Origin: DASZZX01 sp036260415
GTDB taxonomy: Bacteria; Actinomycetota; Nitriliruptoria; Nitriliruptorales; JAHWKO01
Length of the DNA: 17,151 bases
Assembly: GCA_036260415.1 (NCBI GenBank)
Contig: DASZZX010000013.1
Span: forward strand, 1-17,151
Direction of reading: 5' to 3'
Shown here one piece after another: positions 1 to 8,036 of the stretch. The notes under the pieces were generated by a model that saw only the letters and a program-made list of their open reading frames with translations, was not told the DNA's origin and searched no databases. The translations under genes and the position numbers were made by a program. Position 1 is the first letter of the stretch. Each line of letters opens with the position of its first letter.

Positions 1-1398
1 TCCGGGTTCGATGACGAGATCGAGGTCGCACAGCACCGGCCGACCGGGTTGGTAGCCGACGGTGATCCCGATGAGCTCGACACGGGCGCCGACGGGACCC
101 GCCGGGGGCAGCACCACAGGGTCGACCGGATCGACGATCACGGGCTCCTGTCCCCACAGCTGCAGGACCCGCTCGAGACCGACCCACCCCTCAAGGAGGG
201 TCCGGTGGGTGCCGAACAGCCTCCTCGACTGGCTGTCGAGGATGCGCAGGTAGGCAACGAACGCCAGTAGCGTGCCGAGGCTCGCCCCACCGCGGATGAC
301 CAGCGTTCCTCCCACGATCAGGACGACGGCGGTGGATGCGGAGGTCAGTAGGCCCGCGGCCGACTTCACCGCGGCGTTGGTCAGGGCCCGGCGGCGACCG
401 GTGACCACGGCGTTCCCCATCAGGTGTCGCAGGGTCGCCCAGGAACGAGATTCGGCGGCGAAGGCCTGGACCGTGGGCATCGTGGCGAGTAGTTGGTTCA
501 GCGAGGTTGTGACGCGGGCTTGCGCTTCGCGGTCACGAAGCGTGGTCGGGCGGAGCCTGGTCGCCTGCCGCCGGGTGAGCGCCCCGAACGGCAGGGCGAC
601 GCCGAGGGTCACGAGGGTGAGGTGTGGACTGAGACGCCACGCCGCGAAGCACACGGCCCCCACGGTGAGGAGGCGCTCGAACGGCGCGGACACCACAGCG
701 TGCGTCATGCTGTAGATGGACCACGTGTCGGTCGACAGCCGGCTGAGGGTGTCGCCCATCTCCTCCGAACGACGCTGGCTCAGGGACCGTCGCTGCAGCC
801 GGTCGAACAGATCGACGGTCAGATCGCGGATCATCCGTCGACCCGCGTACTCCCACAGCCAGGAGAGGGTGCCGCCTGCGGCCGCCGCTGTGACCGACAA
901 CAGTAGCGACGACGCGGTGGCGACGAGCACGAGCGCGACGGGCGACGGCGCCACATCGACCCAGGCGATGGCGCGGGCGACCGGATCCGGTGCGGGCTCG
1001 GGACCCAGTGCGTTGTCGACCAGGAGTTTCAGTGGGAGAGGTTGGAGGGCCGCGATCAGCGACGAAAGGAAGCCGAGCCCCACGGCCCCGGCCAGCCATG
1101 GCCACACCGAACGGGGGTACTGAAGCAGGATTCGGTACCGGGGTCGGGACGGGCTGGATGGGCTGAGAAGCGGTGGCCGCAAGCGGACGTGCTCACGCGC
1201 ACCGTTCACAGAGGGAGGCTGCTCGGTCACACCCGTCCGGGCTCGCGCGCTTCGTTGCCAGCGGTGACGACCGGGGTGGATCCGGCCGGTCGCGCGTCCG
1301 GTTCCACGGGGGAACCAGGGGTGGAGCGGCAGTGGGGGCGGGGCTCGCCCTCCCGCACCGGAGGGCCCCCCGTCATGCTGCCTGGCCCCGCGCGTCAT
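1..1398 (-). CDS. ABC exporter, fused permease-ATPase (C-terminus cut off by window start)
   Basis: This is the membrane half and the first residues of the nucleotide-binding domain of a type I ABC exporter. The minus frame is open from the window edge. It reads as a half-transporter with about six hydrophobic segments: the first around residues 96-120, followed by the family-like LLVDNALG, and the last just before residue 400. The ATPase domain begins near residue 436 (VELIGITVGY, then PVLCDLDLVIEPG) and is cut just before Walker A. I chose the ATG at 1398 because it overlaps the upstream stop as ATGA and has AAGGA six bases before it. The first 56 residues are Arg/Gly/Pro-rich and look poorly conserved, so a GTG at 1230 (start MTEQPP) is a real alternative. 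Coupling to the glycosyltransferase fusion upstream suggests that it exports the glycan or glycoconjugate made by that protein. The substrate is inferred, not seen. Confidence 0.88.
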   Translation of the reverse strand, partial: MTRGARQHDGGPSGAGGRAPPPLPLHPWFPRGTGRATGRIHPGRHRWQRSARARTGVTEQPPSVNGAREHVRLRPPLLSPSSPSRPRYRILLQYPRSVWPWLAGAVGLGFLSSLIAALQPLPLKLLVDNALGPEPAPDPVARAIAWVDVAPSPVALVLVATASSLLLSVTAAAAGGTLSWLWEYAGRRMIRDLTVDLFDRLQRRSLSQRRSEEMGDTLSRLSTDTWSIYSMTHAVVSAPFERLLTVGAVCFAAWRLSPHLTLVTLGVALPFGALTRRQATRLRPTTLRDREAQARVTTSLNQLLATMPTVQAFAAESRSWATLRHLMGNAVVTGRRRALTNAAVKSAAGLLTSASTAVVLIVGGTLVIRGGASLGTLLAFVAYLRILDSQSRRLFGTHRTLLEGWVGLERVLQLWGQEPVIVDPVDPVVLPPAGPVGARVELIGITVGYQPGRPVLCDLDLVIEPG

Positions 1399-4013
1399 CG
1401 ACCGTCCTTGGCGGTGCTGGTGGCGGAAGGCTGGCCTGGGCTCAGTGAGGGGGAGCGTCGGCCATCGATGCGGGAGGCGAGGCCGGCCGGAGGCGCCACC
1501 GGCTCCTCCGACGCCCGGACCCTGGGCCCTCGTCGCGTTGGCTCCCCGCCCGTCTGATGGCGTTGGGACAGGACCGCGTGCAGGGCGGTGTGGCTGCGCC
1601 ACCAGCCGCGCCCCAACTCGCCCACGATCACGAGCGCGAGCAGGCCTGCGGCTGTCGGTTCGAGCCAGAGGAGGATCGCCAGAGCGGCGACCGCGATGAG
1701 GGCGGCCTTCGGCACGACGCGCACCCGGAAGCGCACCTGCACGGAGCCGACCGGGTGGGCGCTGGTGATCAGCTGACCGACCACCAGGCTCGACGCGCGC
1801 CACTGGGCATCGTGGTCCTCCCATCCGGTGTCCGGCAGGTCGATGCGCAGGCCGCGGCGGCGCAGCTGCTCGACGATGGCGGCGGCGCTCCGCTCGCGCG
1901 GGCGGTCGTGTGGCAGCAACCACGTCCCCCGGTCGATGCGGTGGCCGCCCCTCGGCAAGAACTCGGGCGGTGACAGCCCGCGTTGTGCCCGCCGTGAGTG
2001 ACGCAGATGGGCCCAAGCGCGGGCGAGCGGCTGCAGCAGGTGGTGCAAGGCGACCGCGCCCCGGAAGCGCCAGGGGCGACGTGTGTCCCCCCGAGATGGT
2101 TGGGTCCGCAGACCGTCGATGCCGGCGAGCGCCACCAGCGTGAGCGTGCCGATGAGGGCTGGCAGCGCGAGCAGGGGATGAAACAACCCCAGGAAGGCGG
2201 TGGGCACCAGAGGGGCGGCTAGCGGCACACCCGCCTGGTGAGCGAGGTCGAGCAGATGGCCGCCGGCCTCATAGACCGACTGGTAGGCGGCCGTCCCGTA
2301 GGGCCCCCGGTAGATGCGTTGCCGACCGGCCTCGGCCCGCAGCGGGTTGTAGATGCGACCTCGCCACCGCGCGGTGCCCATGGCGTTGAACCGGGTGGGA
2401 TGGCGCACCCGCACGAGAGCCTCGGCCCGCCCGTAGCCCGACTGCTGACGCAGGTATGCCCTGAGGCCTTGACGCCGGTGGTGCCAGACCAACGCAGCGG
2501 GATGGAAGCCGATGTCCCAGGCGCGGTCGAGCATCCTCCAGCAGAGATCCACGTCGTCCCCTGCGGCCGTGTACACAGGGTCGAACCCGCCGATGTCCTC
2601 GAGCAGCCGTTTCCAGAAGGCCATGTTGCAGCCGGGTACGTGCTCCGCCCGGTCGTCGCTGAGCAGCACGTGGACGGGGCCTCCCGGCGAGCGGGCCACC
2701 ACCTGCGCGCCGCGGGGCGCATCGGCGGGAGGGACGTTGGGTCCGCCCACGCCACCGACCGTGGGGCCGTCGAAGCCGAGGGCGAGGTAGTAGGGCCACT
2801 CTGGTGGGGGGTAGGCGTCGCTGTCGAGGTACGCGACGACCTCTCCGCGCGCTGCCCGGATGCCTTCGTTGCGGGCCACGGACAACCCGGCGTGCCCGAT
2901 CTGGACCAGGCGGACTCCCGGATGTCGACGCACGATGGCTGCCGTGTCGTCCGTGGAGCCGTCGTCGACGACGATGATCTCCAGTCGCGGGTAGTCCAGC
3001 GCTCGCGTGTGGCGCAGGCACTCGTCCAGGGTGGCGGCAGCGTTGTAGGCGCAGATGACCACGCTGATCGACGGCCAGTCGAAGGAGAGATCGGCGACGT
3101 CGCGTCGGTTCCAGTCGGCGGCCACCTTCAGTGCTCTGCGCGGTCGGCGGCCTGCGTCGGTCAGTCCGAAGTGCCAACCTTCGACGGGTGCGTCACCCAC
3201 CCACCACTCGTCGGTCCACGAGAACACGCAGGTTCCCGCCACGCCCCGCTCGATCGCGGTCTCGAGCATCCAGTCGAGCATCTCGGCCTGGCGTTCCTCC
3301 ACCGAGGGGTCCTTACCGGCGTGGCAGCCGATCTCGCCGAGGACCAGGGGACGGTCGCCCGCGAGGTGGTGCAGGCGCGTGAGGTAGCGGCGGAATGCCG
3401 GCTGCTGTTCGAGGAAGATGTTGAAGGTGACGAAGTCGAGGGTGGGCAGGGAGAGGTACTCGGCGGTGGGGTAGTTCGCGTACGTCACGAGCATCCCCGG
3501 ATCCTCCTCACGGACGACCTCGGCGAGCTCGGTGATCAGACCGGTGATCGGCTTGGTGCCGAACCATCGCAGGACGTCGGCGGGAATCTCGTTGCCCAGG
3601 GAGAGCGCGAGCACGGTTGGGCGTCCCTGCAGGCGGGAGGCGGCAGCTCGGACGGCCGCCTTCGCCTTCTTCTCCACAGCGCGGAGGCTGTGGCGGTTGT
3701 GGCCCAGCAGGTAACGCCAGTCGGGGTAGAACACGTCGATGAGGAGTCGCAGGTCGTGATCGGCCGCGAGCTGGACCACGTCGTCGGGCGGGGTCGTGTA
3801 GGTCCGCACCACGGTGAAACCTGCCCCGCTGATCGCGCGGAAGTCGTGTTCCACCTGCCGGGTGGCGGGGAACCGTGCACCGTCCGCCCGAGGACGGAAG
3901 GTGCCGTAGGTGACGCCGCGGAAGCGGAACCGTTGGTCGTCGAGTTGGAACTGCTTGCCGTCGACCCGGACGCGTCTCGGCAGGTGATCACGTGACGGGT
4001 TCCCGTCACGCAC
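1395..4013 (-). CDS. Glycosidase-like (clan GH-A) / GT2 glycosyltransferase fusion with C-terminal membrane helices
   Basis: An 872-residue fusion. Residues about 20-300 look like a clan GH-A TIM barrel: RGVTYGTF at the start, LSLGNEIP with the likely acid/base E142, LVLGEIG with the likely nucleophile E227, and FSWTDEWW near the end. The GH2, GH5 and GH17 families share this pattern and I cannot choose between them. Residues about 314-540 are a GT2 nucleotide-sugar transferase: ISVVICAYN, VVDDGSTDD (D350/D351), the metal-binding DSD at 397-399, and GDDVDL at 485-490 after GCNMAFWK. Hydrophobic stretches at about 594-632 and 768-800 should anchor it in the membrane. The GTG start at 4013 has AGAGGA seven bases upstream. 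The stop overlaps the ABC exporter start (ATGA), so the two are translationally coupled. A role in making and remodelling an exported polysaccharide is inferred; pairing a glycan synthase with an ABC exporter recalls the NdvB/NdvA cyclic-glucan pairs, but homology to those is not shown. Confidence 0.9.
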   Translation of the reverse strand: MRDGNPSRDHLPRRVRVDGKQFQLDDQRFRFRGVTYGTFRPRADGARFPATRQVEHDFRAISGAGFTVVRTYTTPPDDVVQLAADHDLRLLIDVFYPDWRYLLGHNRHSLRAVEKKAKAAVRAAASRLQGRPTVLALSLGNEIPADVLRWFGTKPITGLITELAEVVREEDPGMLVTYANYPTAEYLSLPTLDFVTFNIFLEQQPAFRRYLTRLHHLAGDRPLVLGEIGCHAGKDPSVEERQAEMLDWMLETAIERGVAGTCVFSWTDEWWVGDAPVEGWHFGLTDAGRRPRRALKVAADWNRRDVADLSFDWPSISVVICAYNAAATLDECLRHTRALDYPRLEIIVVDDGSTDDTAAIVRRHPGVRLVQIGHAGLSVARNEGIRAARGEVVAYLDSDAYPPPEWPYYLALGFDGPTVGGVGGPNVPPADAPRGAQVVARSPGGPVHVLLSDDRAEHVPGCNMAFWKRLLEDIGGFDPVYTAAGDDVDLCWRMLDRAWDIGFHPAALVWHHRRQGLRAYLRQQSGYGRAEALVRVRHPTRFNAMGTARWRGRIYNPLRAEAGRQRIYRGPYGTAAYQSVYEAGGHLLDLAHQAGVPLAAPLVPTAFLGLFHPLLALPALIGTLTLVALAGIDGLRTQPSRGDTRRPWRFRGAVALHHLLQPLARAWAHLRHSRRAQRGLSPPEFLPRGGHRIDRGTWLLPHDRPRERSAAAIVEQLRRRGLRIDLPDTGWEDHDAQWRASSLVVGQLITSAHPVGSVQVRFRVRVVPKAALIAVAALAILLWLEPTAAGLLALVIVGELGRGWWRSHTALHAVLSQRHQTGGEPTRRGPRVRASEEPVAPPAGLASRIDGRRSPSLSPGQPSATSTAKDGR
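3991..4010 (-). other. Hairpin immediately after the start codon of the GH-GT2 gene
   Basis: Read on the minus strand, CGTGACGG and CCGTCACG form an exact 8-bp stem with a GAAC tetraloop (9 bp with a 2-base loop at DNA level). It begins at codon 2, directly after the GTG start. It may hinder initiation or be a DNA operator dyad, or it may be chance in GC-rich sequence. The dyad is seen; its function is not. Confidence 0.4.
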
Positions 4014-4660
4014 GTGCGTGTCCTCTCAGATCTCGTTGCCGGCGGTCGTCCCAGGAACGCCCCGACTGGAATGCGTCCACCCCGGATGGAAGGCGCTGCG
4101 GCCGCGCCTGCTCCCGTCCAGCCCGACAGCATTGACGGGCCACAGTGACGTGGCGGCATCGGCTGACTCGCCGGCGGTTGCTCCGCGAGTGGCGGATCGC
4201 CGCGTCGGATCGGCCGTGGTGGATGAGCTTCATGCGGGCGAACCGCCGTACGGCGCAGCGCGCATGAGCATCCCCGGCTCTCCGGTGCCACCTCTCCGAC
4301 GCCCCGACGCTCCCCCCGACGGGGCGTCCCCGCCCTCCTCCCGCCGATGCCCAGGTCGTCGGACCTGCTGGTGGGAGTCTGGGACATGGTCCTTGCTGGA
4401 GGCCGACAGCAGGCTCGTGGAGGACGACGCGTCCGCGACAGGGGCACCTGTCCCTTTCGAGGAAGAGCTGACGGCGTAGGAGACGGGCATTTCTTCTGAT
4501 GCGGTCGCTCGTGACGCCGCGGTTTCATAGTCGAAAACGACATCTCGGTCGGACCACAAACCGCGAGGTCAGGCACCCCTCGTGACGACCCGATCGCGTG
4601 TTCCCCAGCCCCGTCGATGGCGGCGTCGGAGGTCGAGCGTGATGGGACGGCGCCCGGTCG
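4014..4660. other. Gene-poor stretch of about 650 bp
   Basis: No frame here shows both good codon usage and a recognisable protein. It lies upstream of the GH-GT2 gene and downstream of the aminotransferase, both on the minus strand, so it should hold the terminator of the latter and the promoter of the former. What can be seen: a 9-bp GC-only-type stem (4298-4306 with 4320-4328), a 6-bp stem with a GGCA loop (4437-4452), and an 8-bp inverted repeat CGCGGTTT/AAACCGCG at 4518-4525 and 4558-4565. The last flanks the most AT-rich part of the region, which is the best place to look for a promoter. A 109-codon minus frame (4230-4559) is Ser/Gly/Arg-rich and unconvincing. Confidence 0.45.
4298..4328. 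terminator. GC-rich stem-loop, possible terminator
   Basis: GACGCCCCG (4298-4306) and CGGGGCGTC (4320-4328) form a perfect 9-bp stem with a 13-base loop. There is no T-tract on either strand, as is common for terminators in high-GC actinobacteria. It is 330 bases past the aminotransferase stop, so it could end that transcript. The assignment rests on structure and position only. Confidence 0.25.
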
Positions 4661-5857
4661 TCAGCCGGCCAGAGCCGCGCCCATCCGCTGCAGCCCCTCG
4701 ACCAGGTCGTCGTCGCTCAGCGCGTAGCTGAGTCGCAGGCAGCCGGGCGCCCCGAACCCCTCGCCCGGCACGACCGCCACCTTGGCATGGTCGAGGAGCA
4801 CTTCTGCCAGGTCCATGCTGCTCGCCACCGTGCGGCCGCCGACCTCGCGCCCCAAGATGCCGGTGAGGTCGGGGAACACGTAGAACGCACCGCGCGGTTC
4901 CGGGCAGACCACCCCGTCCATGGAGCGCAGGTGCGCCACGGCGAGCTGGCGGCGACGGTCGAAGGCCGCACGCATCTCCGCCACGCGGTCCTGGGGCCCC
5001 GTGAGCGCCGCGGTGGCGGCGACCTGTGCGACGTTGGACACGTTGCTGGTCATGTGGCTCTGCAGGCGGGTGACCGCGGCGGCGACGTCTCGGGGCGCAA
5101 CTAGCCAGCCGACCCGCCACCCCGTCATCGCGTACGTCTTGGCGACCCCGTTGACGATCACGCAGCGGTCGACCACCTCGGGGGCGACCGCCGGAACCGA
5201 CGCGAACCCGAACTCGCCGTACACGAGGTGCTGGTAGATCTCGTCGGTGACGACCCAGATGCCGCGGCTCGCGGCCCACCGACCGATGGCGGCCACCTCC
5301 TGGGGCGGGTAGACGGCCCCGGTGGGGTTGGACGGGGACACGAACACGAGCGCCTTGGTACGAGCCGTGGTGGCGGCCTCGAGCTGCTCGACCGTGGTCC
5401 GGAAGCCCCCGACGGCGGTGGTCGCCACGACCACCGGCTGCCCGCCCGCGAGCGCGATCTGCTCCGGGTACGTGACCCAGTAGGGCGACGGGAGCAGCAC
5501 CTCGTCACCGGGGTCGAGCAGCGTCTGGAACACCTCGTACAGGGCGTGCTTGCCACCGTTGGTGACCACGACCTGCTCGCGGGTGACCGCCACGCCGGAG
5601 CTGCGTTCGGTCGCCTCGACGATCGCGTCGCGCAGCTCCGGCAGCCCAGCCGCAGGGGTGTAGTGGTGCAGCCTGGTGTCGGCGCAGGCGCGCTGCGCAG
5701 CCTCCACCACGTGGGGCGGGGCGGGGAAGTCGGGCTCGCCGGCACCGAGGCCGATCACCGGTTCACCGGCGGCCCGCATCTCCTTGGCCCGCTGGCTCAC
5801 CGCGAGGGTGACCGACTCCTGGATGCCCCGCACGCGCCCGGACAGCTCCTGGCCCAT
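4661..5857 (-). CDS. Class I PLP aminotransferase, aspartate aminotransferase type
   Basis: A 398-residue fold-type I aminotransferase, a normal length for the family. It probably moves the amino group between aspartate (or an aromatic amino acid or prephenate) and 2-oxoglutarate in the cytoplasm. Visible motifs are GLGAGEPDF near residue 40, YTPAAGLPELR, VVVTNGGKHA, SPSNPTG with N177, TDEIYQHLVYG, and the Schiff-base lysine K240 in AKTYAMTGWRVG followed by R248. The frame stays open well upstream of 5857, but the ATG at 5857 gives MGQELSGRV, where family proteins begin, and has GGAG about six bases before it. The upstream extension is unlike the family. A TATCCT hexamer lies about 30 bases upstream. 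Substrate specificity among aspartate, aromatic and other amino donors cannot be told from sequence reading, so I give no symbol. Confidence 0.93.
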   Translation of the reverse strand: MGQELSGRVRGIQESVTLAVSQRAKEMRAAGEPVIGLGAGEPDFPAPPHVVEAAQRACADTRLHHYTPAAGLPELRDAIVEATERSSGVAVTREQVVVTNGGKHALYEVFQTLLDPGDEVLLPSPYWVTYPEQIALAGGQPVVVATTAVGGFRTTVEQLEAATTARTKALVFVSPSNPTGAVYPPQEVAAIGRWAASRGIWVVTDEIYQHLVYGEFGFASVPAVAPEVVDRCVIVNGVAKTYAMTGWRVGWLVAPRDVAAAVTRLQSHMTSNVSNVAQVAATAALTGPQDRVAEMRAAFDRRRQLAVAHLRSMDGVVCPEPRGAFYVFPDLTGILGREVGGRTVASSMDLAEVLLDHAKVAVVPGEGFGAPGCLRLSYALSDDDLVEGLQRMGAALAG

Positions 5858-5884
5858 GCGGGCTCCGTTCCGCGACGTGCCGGG

Positions 5885-5911
5885 AGGATATCCGGCTCTT
5901 TGGACGGTCAC
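5885..5911 (-). promoter_or_regulatory. Possible promoter of the aminotransferase gene
   Basis: On the minus strand, TATCCT (5885-5890) fits the actinobacterial TAnnnT -10 pattern. GTGACC (5906-5911) lies 15 bases upstream as a poor -35. The spacing to the ATG at 5857 would give a leader of about 20 bases that includes the GGAG site. The short spacer makes this tentative. Confidence 0.28.
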
Positions 5912-6103
5912 GGGGTTGCGGGCGTGATGGTGGCGAGCCTGCCCAGTCGGGTGGACCGGCCTAGAGCAGCACGCGGACGCGCCAGCTGCAGGACATTGTG
6001 CCCGCGTCTGCCCCGTGCTCGGCACATCGGAGCTGCCCGCTCCACAAGCGCGGCGAGAGGTGAGCACCGCCGCGGCTGATAACGGAGCGCGGCGCCAGGG
6101 GAG

Positions 6104-6523
6104 TCACAAGTCCTGCGCGTCGATGTTCTGCAGTCGCACCTGCCCGTGCGCCACGGCCTTGCCGTCGCCGTCGCGCGTGAGGACCACCTGCCAGAGCTGC
6201 TGGCTGCTGCCTTGCTGGATGGGCGTGGCCTCGACCTGGATCCGTCCTTCCCGTACGGGGCGCAAGAAGTCGGTGATGTTGTTGACCCCCGCGGCCAGTT
6301 GCCCGCGATCCTTGACGGCCAAGTAGGCGCCGACCGTCGCGAAGGTCTCGACGACCGCTGTGAAGACCCCGCCGTGGACCAGTCCCCAGGGCTGGTGATG
6401 CTCGGCACCCACGTCCAACCAGCCGGTGACGCGCACGGACCCCGTCTCGTCGAAGTGGATCCCCAACTGTTGCATGAACGCGCTGTCGCCGCGTAGTCCG
6501 GCGCTGTCGAGGTCGCTGGCCAT
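6104..6523 (-). CDS. PaaI-type hotdog-fold thioesterase
   Basis: A 139-residue single-domain hotdog protein, the usual length for PaaI/YdiI-like acyl-CoA thioesterases. The characteristic helix is seen as HGGVFTAVVETFATVGA (H50, G51, G52, with E59 in the catalytic acidic position). It is followed by a beta-rich half containing NNITDFLRPV and ending in AHGQVRLQN. It probably hydrolyses acyl- or aroyl-CoA thioesters in the cytoplasm; the substrate is unknown. Two adjacent ATG codons exist. The one at 6523 lies seven bases after AGGAG and is preferred; the one at 6526 would be only four bases away. The gene is divergent from serC, with about 240 bases between the starts, and nothing nearby reveals its pathway. 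Confidence 0.88.
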   Translation of the reverse strand: MASDLDSAGLRGDSAFMQQLGIHFDETGSVRVTGWLDVGAEHHQPWGLVHGGVFTAVVETFATVGAYLAVKDRGQLAAGVNNITDFLRPVREGRIQVEATPIQQGSSQQLWQVVLTRDGDGKAVAHGQVRLQNIDAQDL

Positions 6524-6761
6524 CATCCGTCTCCTCAGAATGGTCGTTGGTCTGCGCTGCTGCACGACGCGGCGGCGTCGAACACGTCCACTCTCGTGGA
6601 GCCCCTGTGCTCTATCCAGCAACCTCCACCACCCTCATCCGCCGCCCAGCCCCCCAGCTTCCGATGCGCCGGAGATCCACCCGTGCAGCCTGCCGCGTCC
6701 GGTTGGGACCGTCGGTGCGTCGTGGTTCACTGCGCCGCCAACCCCGACAGCGAGCGCGTCG

Positions 6762-7868
6762 ATGCGGTCCGAGCTCACCATCCCTTCCGACCTGCTGCCC
6801 CGCGACGGACGGTTCGGCTGCGGGCCGAGCAAGGTGCGTCCCGAGGCGGTGACAGCGCTGGCAGAGCGTGCCACCGACGTGCTCGGCACCTCCCACCGGC
6901 AGGCGCCCGTGCGCGGGCTCGTTCGACGCTTTCAGCAGGGTCTGGCGACGCTCTTCCAGCTGCCGGACGGTCACGAGGTGGCGTTGGGCGTGGGCGGCGC
7001 GACGGCGTTCTGGGACGCGGCGGTCTTCTGCCTGGTGCGTGAGCGCAGCCTGCACTACATCTTCGGGGAGTTCTCATCGAAGTTCCACGGTGCGGTCGCA
7101 GCCGCCCCGTGGCTCGCATCCCCGGTGGCGGTGCGAGCGGAGCCTGGCGCGCGCCCCGAGCTCGTCAGCCGGCCATCGGTGGACGTCCAGGCCCTGACCC
7201 ACAACGAGACCTCGACCGGTGTCGCCATGGACATCGTGCGCCCGCAGGACGAGGTGCTGGTGCTCGTGGATGCGACCTCCGGCGCCGGCGGTCTCCCTGT
7301 GGACGTGGCGAATACCGACGCCTACTACTTCAGCCTCCAGAAGGGGTTCGGGTCCGAAGGCGGCCTGTGGGTCGCGCTGCTCTCGCCGGCCGCGGTCGAA
7401 CGGATCGAGTCGCTGCCGCGGGAACGTTACGTCCCGGCGTTCCTCGACCTGCGGACAGCGCTGGACAACTCGCGCCAGCATCAGACCTACAACACGCCCG
7501 CGATCGCCACATTGTTCCTCGCCGTCGAGCAGGTCGAGTGGATGCTGGGGGAGGGCGGCCTCGCCTGGTCCACCGCGCAGTGCGCCGCCAAAGCCGACCA
7601 CGTCTACACGTGGGCCGACCGGGCTCCGTTCGCCAGCCCCTTCGTGACCGACCCGGCTGCGCGCTCGAACGTGGTCGCCACCATCGACCTCGCCGGCGTG
7701 TCGGGCGACGATGTGAACCGGGTGCTGCGCGCGAACGGGATCGTGGACACCGAGCCGTACCGCAAGCTCGGCCGCAACCAACTGCGCGTGGGCATGTTCC
7801 CGGCGGTGCGGCTGGAGGACGTGGTGGCGTACACGGCCTGCGTGGATTGGGTCGTCGAGCGGCTGTGA
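6762..7868 (+). CDS. serC: Phosphoserine aminotransferase, actinobacterial type
   Basis: A 368-residue PLP enzyme that converts 3-phosphohydroxypyruvate and glutamate to phosphoserine in serine biosynthesis; it can also serve in pyridoxal phosphate synthesis. The sequence is very close to mycobacterial SerC along its whole length: DGRFGCGPSKVRPEA, GTSHRQAPV, GVGGATAFWDAA, AHNETSTGVA-like THNETSTGVA, DATSGAGGLPVD, then YFSLQKGFGSEGG with the PLP lysine K194. The C-terminal GIVDTEPYRKLGRNQLR and a VDWVVERL ending also match. The ATG at 6762 gives the expected N-terminus (MRSELTIPSDLLPRDGRFG). The open frame continues upstream to 6426 but with non-family sequence. The ribosome site is weak (GCGAG). 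It converges on the adenosine kinase gene. Confidence 0.95.
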   Translation: MRSELTIPSDLLPRDGRFGCGPSKVRPEAVTALAERATDVLGTSHRQAPVRGLVRRFQQGLATLFQLPDGHEVALGVGGATAFWDAAVFCLVRERSLHYIFGEFSSKFHGAVAAAPWLASPVAVRAEPGARPELVSRPSVDVQALTHNETSTGVAMDIVRPQDEVLVLVDATSGAGGLPVDVANTDAYYFSLQKGFGSEGGLWVALLSPAAVERIESLPRERYVPAFLDLRTALDNSRQHQTYNTPAIATLFLAVEQVEWMLGEGGLAWSTAQCAAKADHVYTWADRAPFASPFVTDPAARSNVVATIDLAGVSGDDVNRVLRANGIVDTEPYRKLGRNQLRVGMFPAVRLEDVVAYTACVDWVVERL

Positions 7869-7871
7869 AAG

Positions 7872-7887
7872 CGACGCGTCCGCGTCG
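7872..7887 (+). terminator. Short hairpin just after the serC stop
   Basis: CGACGC and GCGTCG form a perfect 6-bp stem around a GTCC loop, starting four bases after the serC stop codon. There is no T-tract. It is a possible serC terminator on position alone. Confidence 0.25.
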
Positions 7888-7922
7888 GCGGCTGGGGACA
7901 CACCGGCCGGGGTGGCCACACG

Positions 7923-8021
7923 CCGCAGCGACCGTGCCGGCACGCGACCCGCAGCGACCGAGCCGGCACACCACCGCAGCGACGTGCGGCACGCCACCGC
8001 AGCGACCGAGCTGGCGCACGG
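7923..8021. repeat. Four imperfect tandem copies of a ~25-bp unit
   Basis: Units begin with CCGCAGCGAC at 7923, 7949, 7974 and 7997, so the periods are 26, 25 and 23 bases. The consensus continues as CGAGCCGGCACACCA with changes in each copy. The array fills nearly all of the gap between the convergent serC and adenosine kinase genes. No coding frame, spacer pattern or palindrome suggests CRISPR. It looks like a degenerate minisatellite or a duplicated terminator-type element. Confidence 0.7.
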
Positions 8022-8036
8022 GCCGCCGACCGTGCC

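Noticed and set aside
2238..3995. 585-codon plus-strand open frame
   Set aside because: It is antisense to the GH-GT2 fusion, whose domains and motifs are clear; its product has no recognisable motif and it is a GC-driven shadow frame.
4230..4559. 109-codon minus-strand frame (MWSDRDVVFDYETAAS start)
   Set aside because: Ser/Gly/Arg-rich, no ribosome site of note and no family resemblance; kept only as part of the gene-poor region.
5858..6067. 70-residue N-terminal extension of the aminotransferase
   Set aside because: Cys/Arg/Pro-rich sequence unlike the family; the ATG at 5857 has a good ribosome site and gives the normal N-terminus.
7923..8021. CRISPR array
   Set aside because: Units are contiguous and degenerate with no unique spacers, and no cas genes are nearby.
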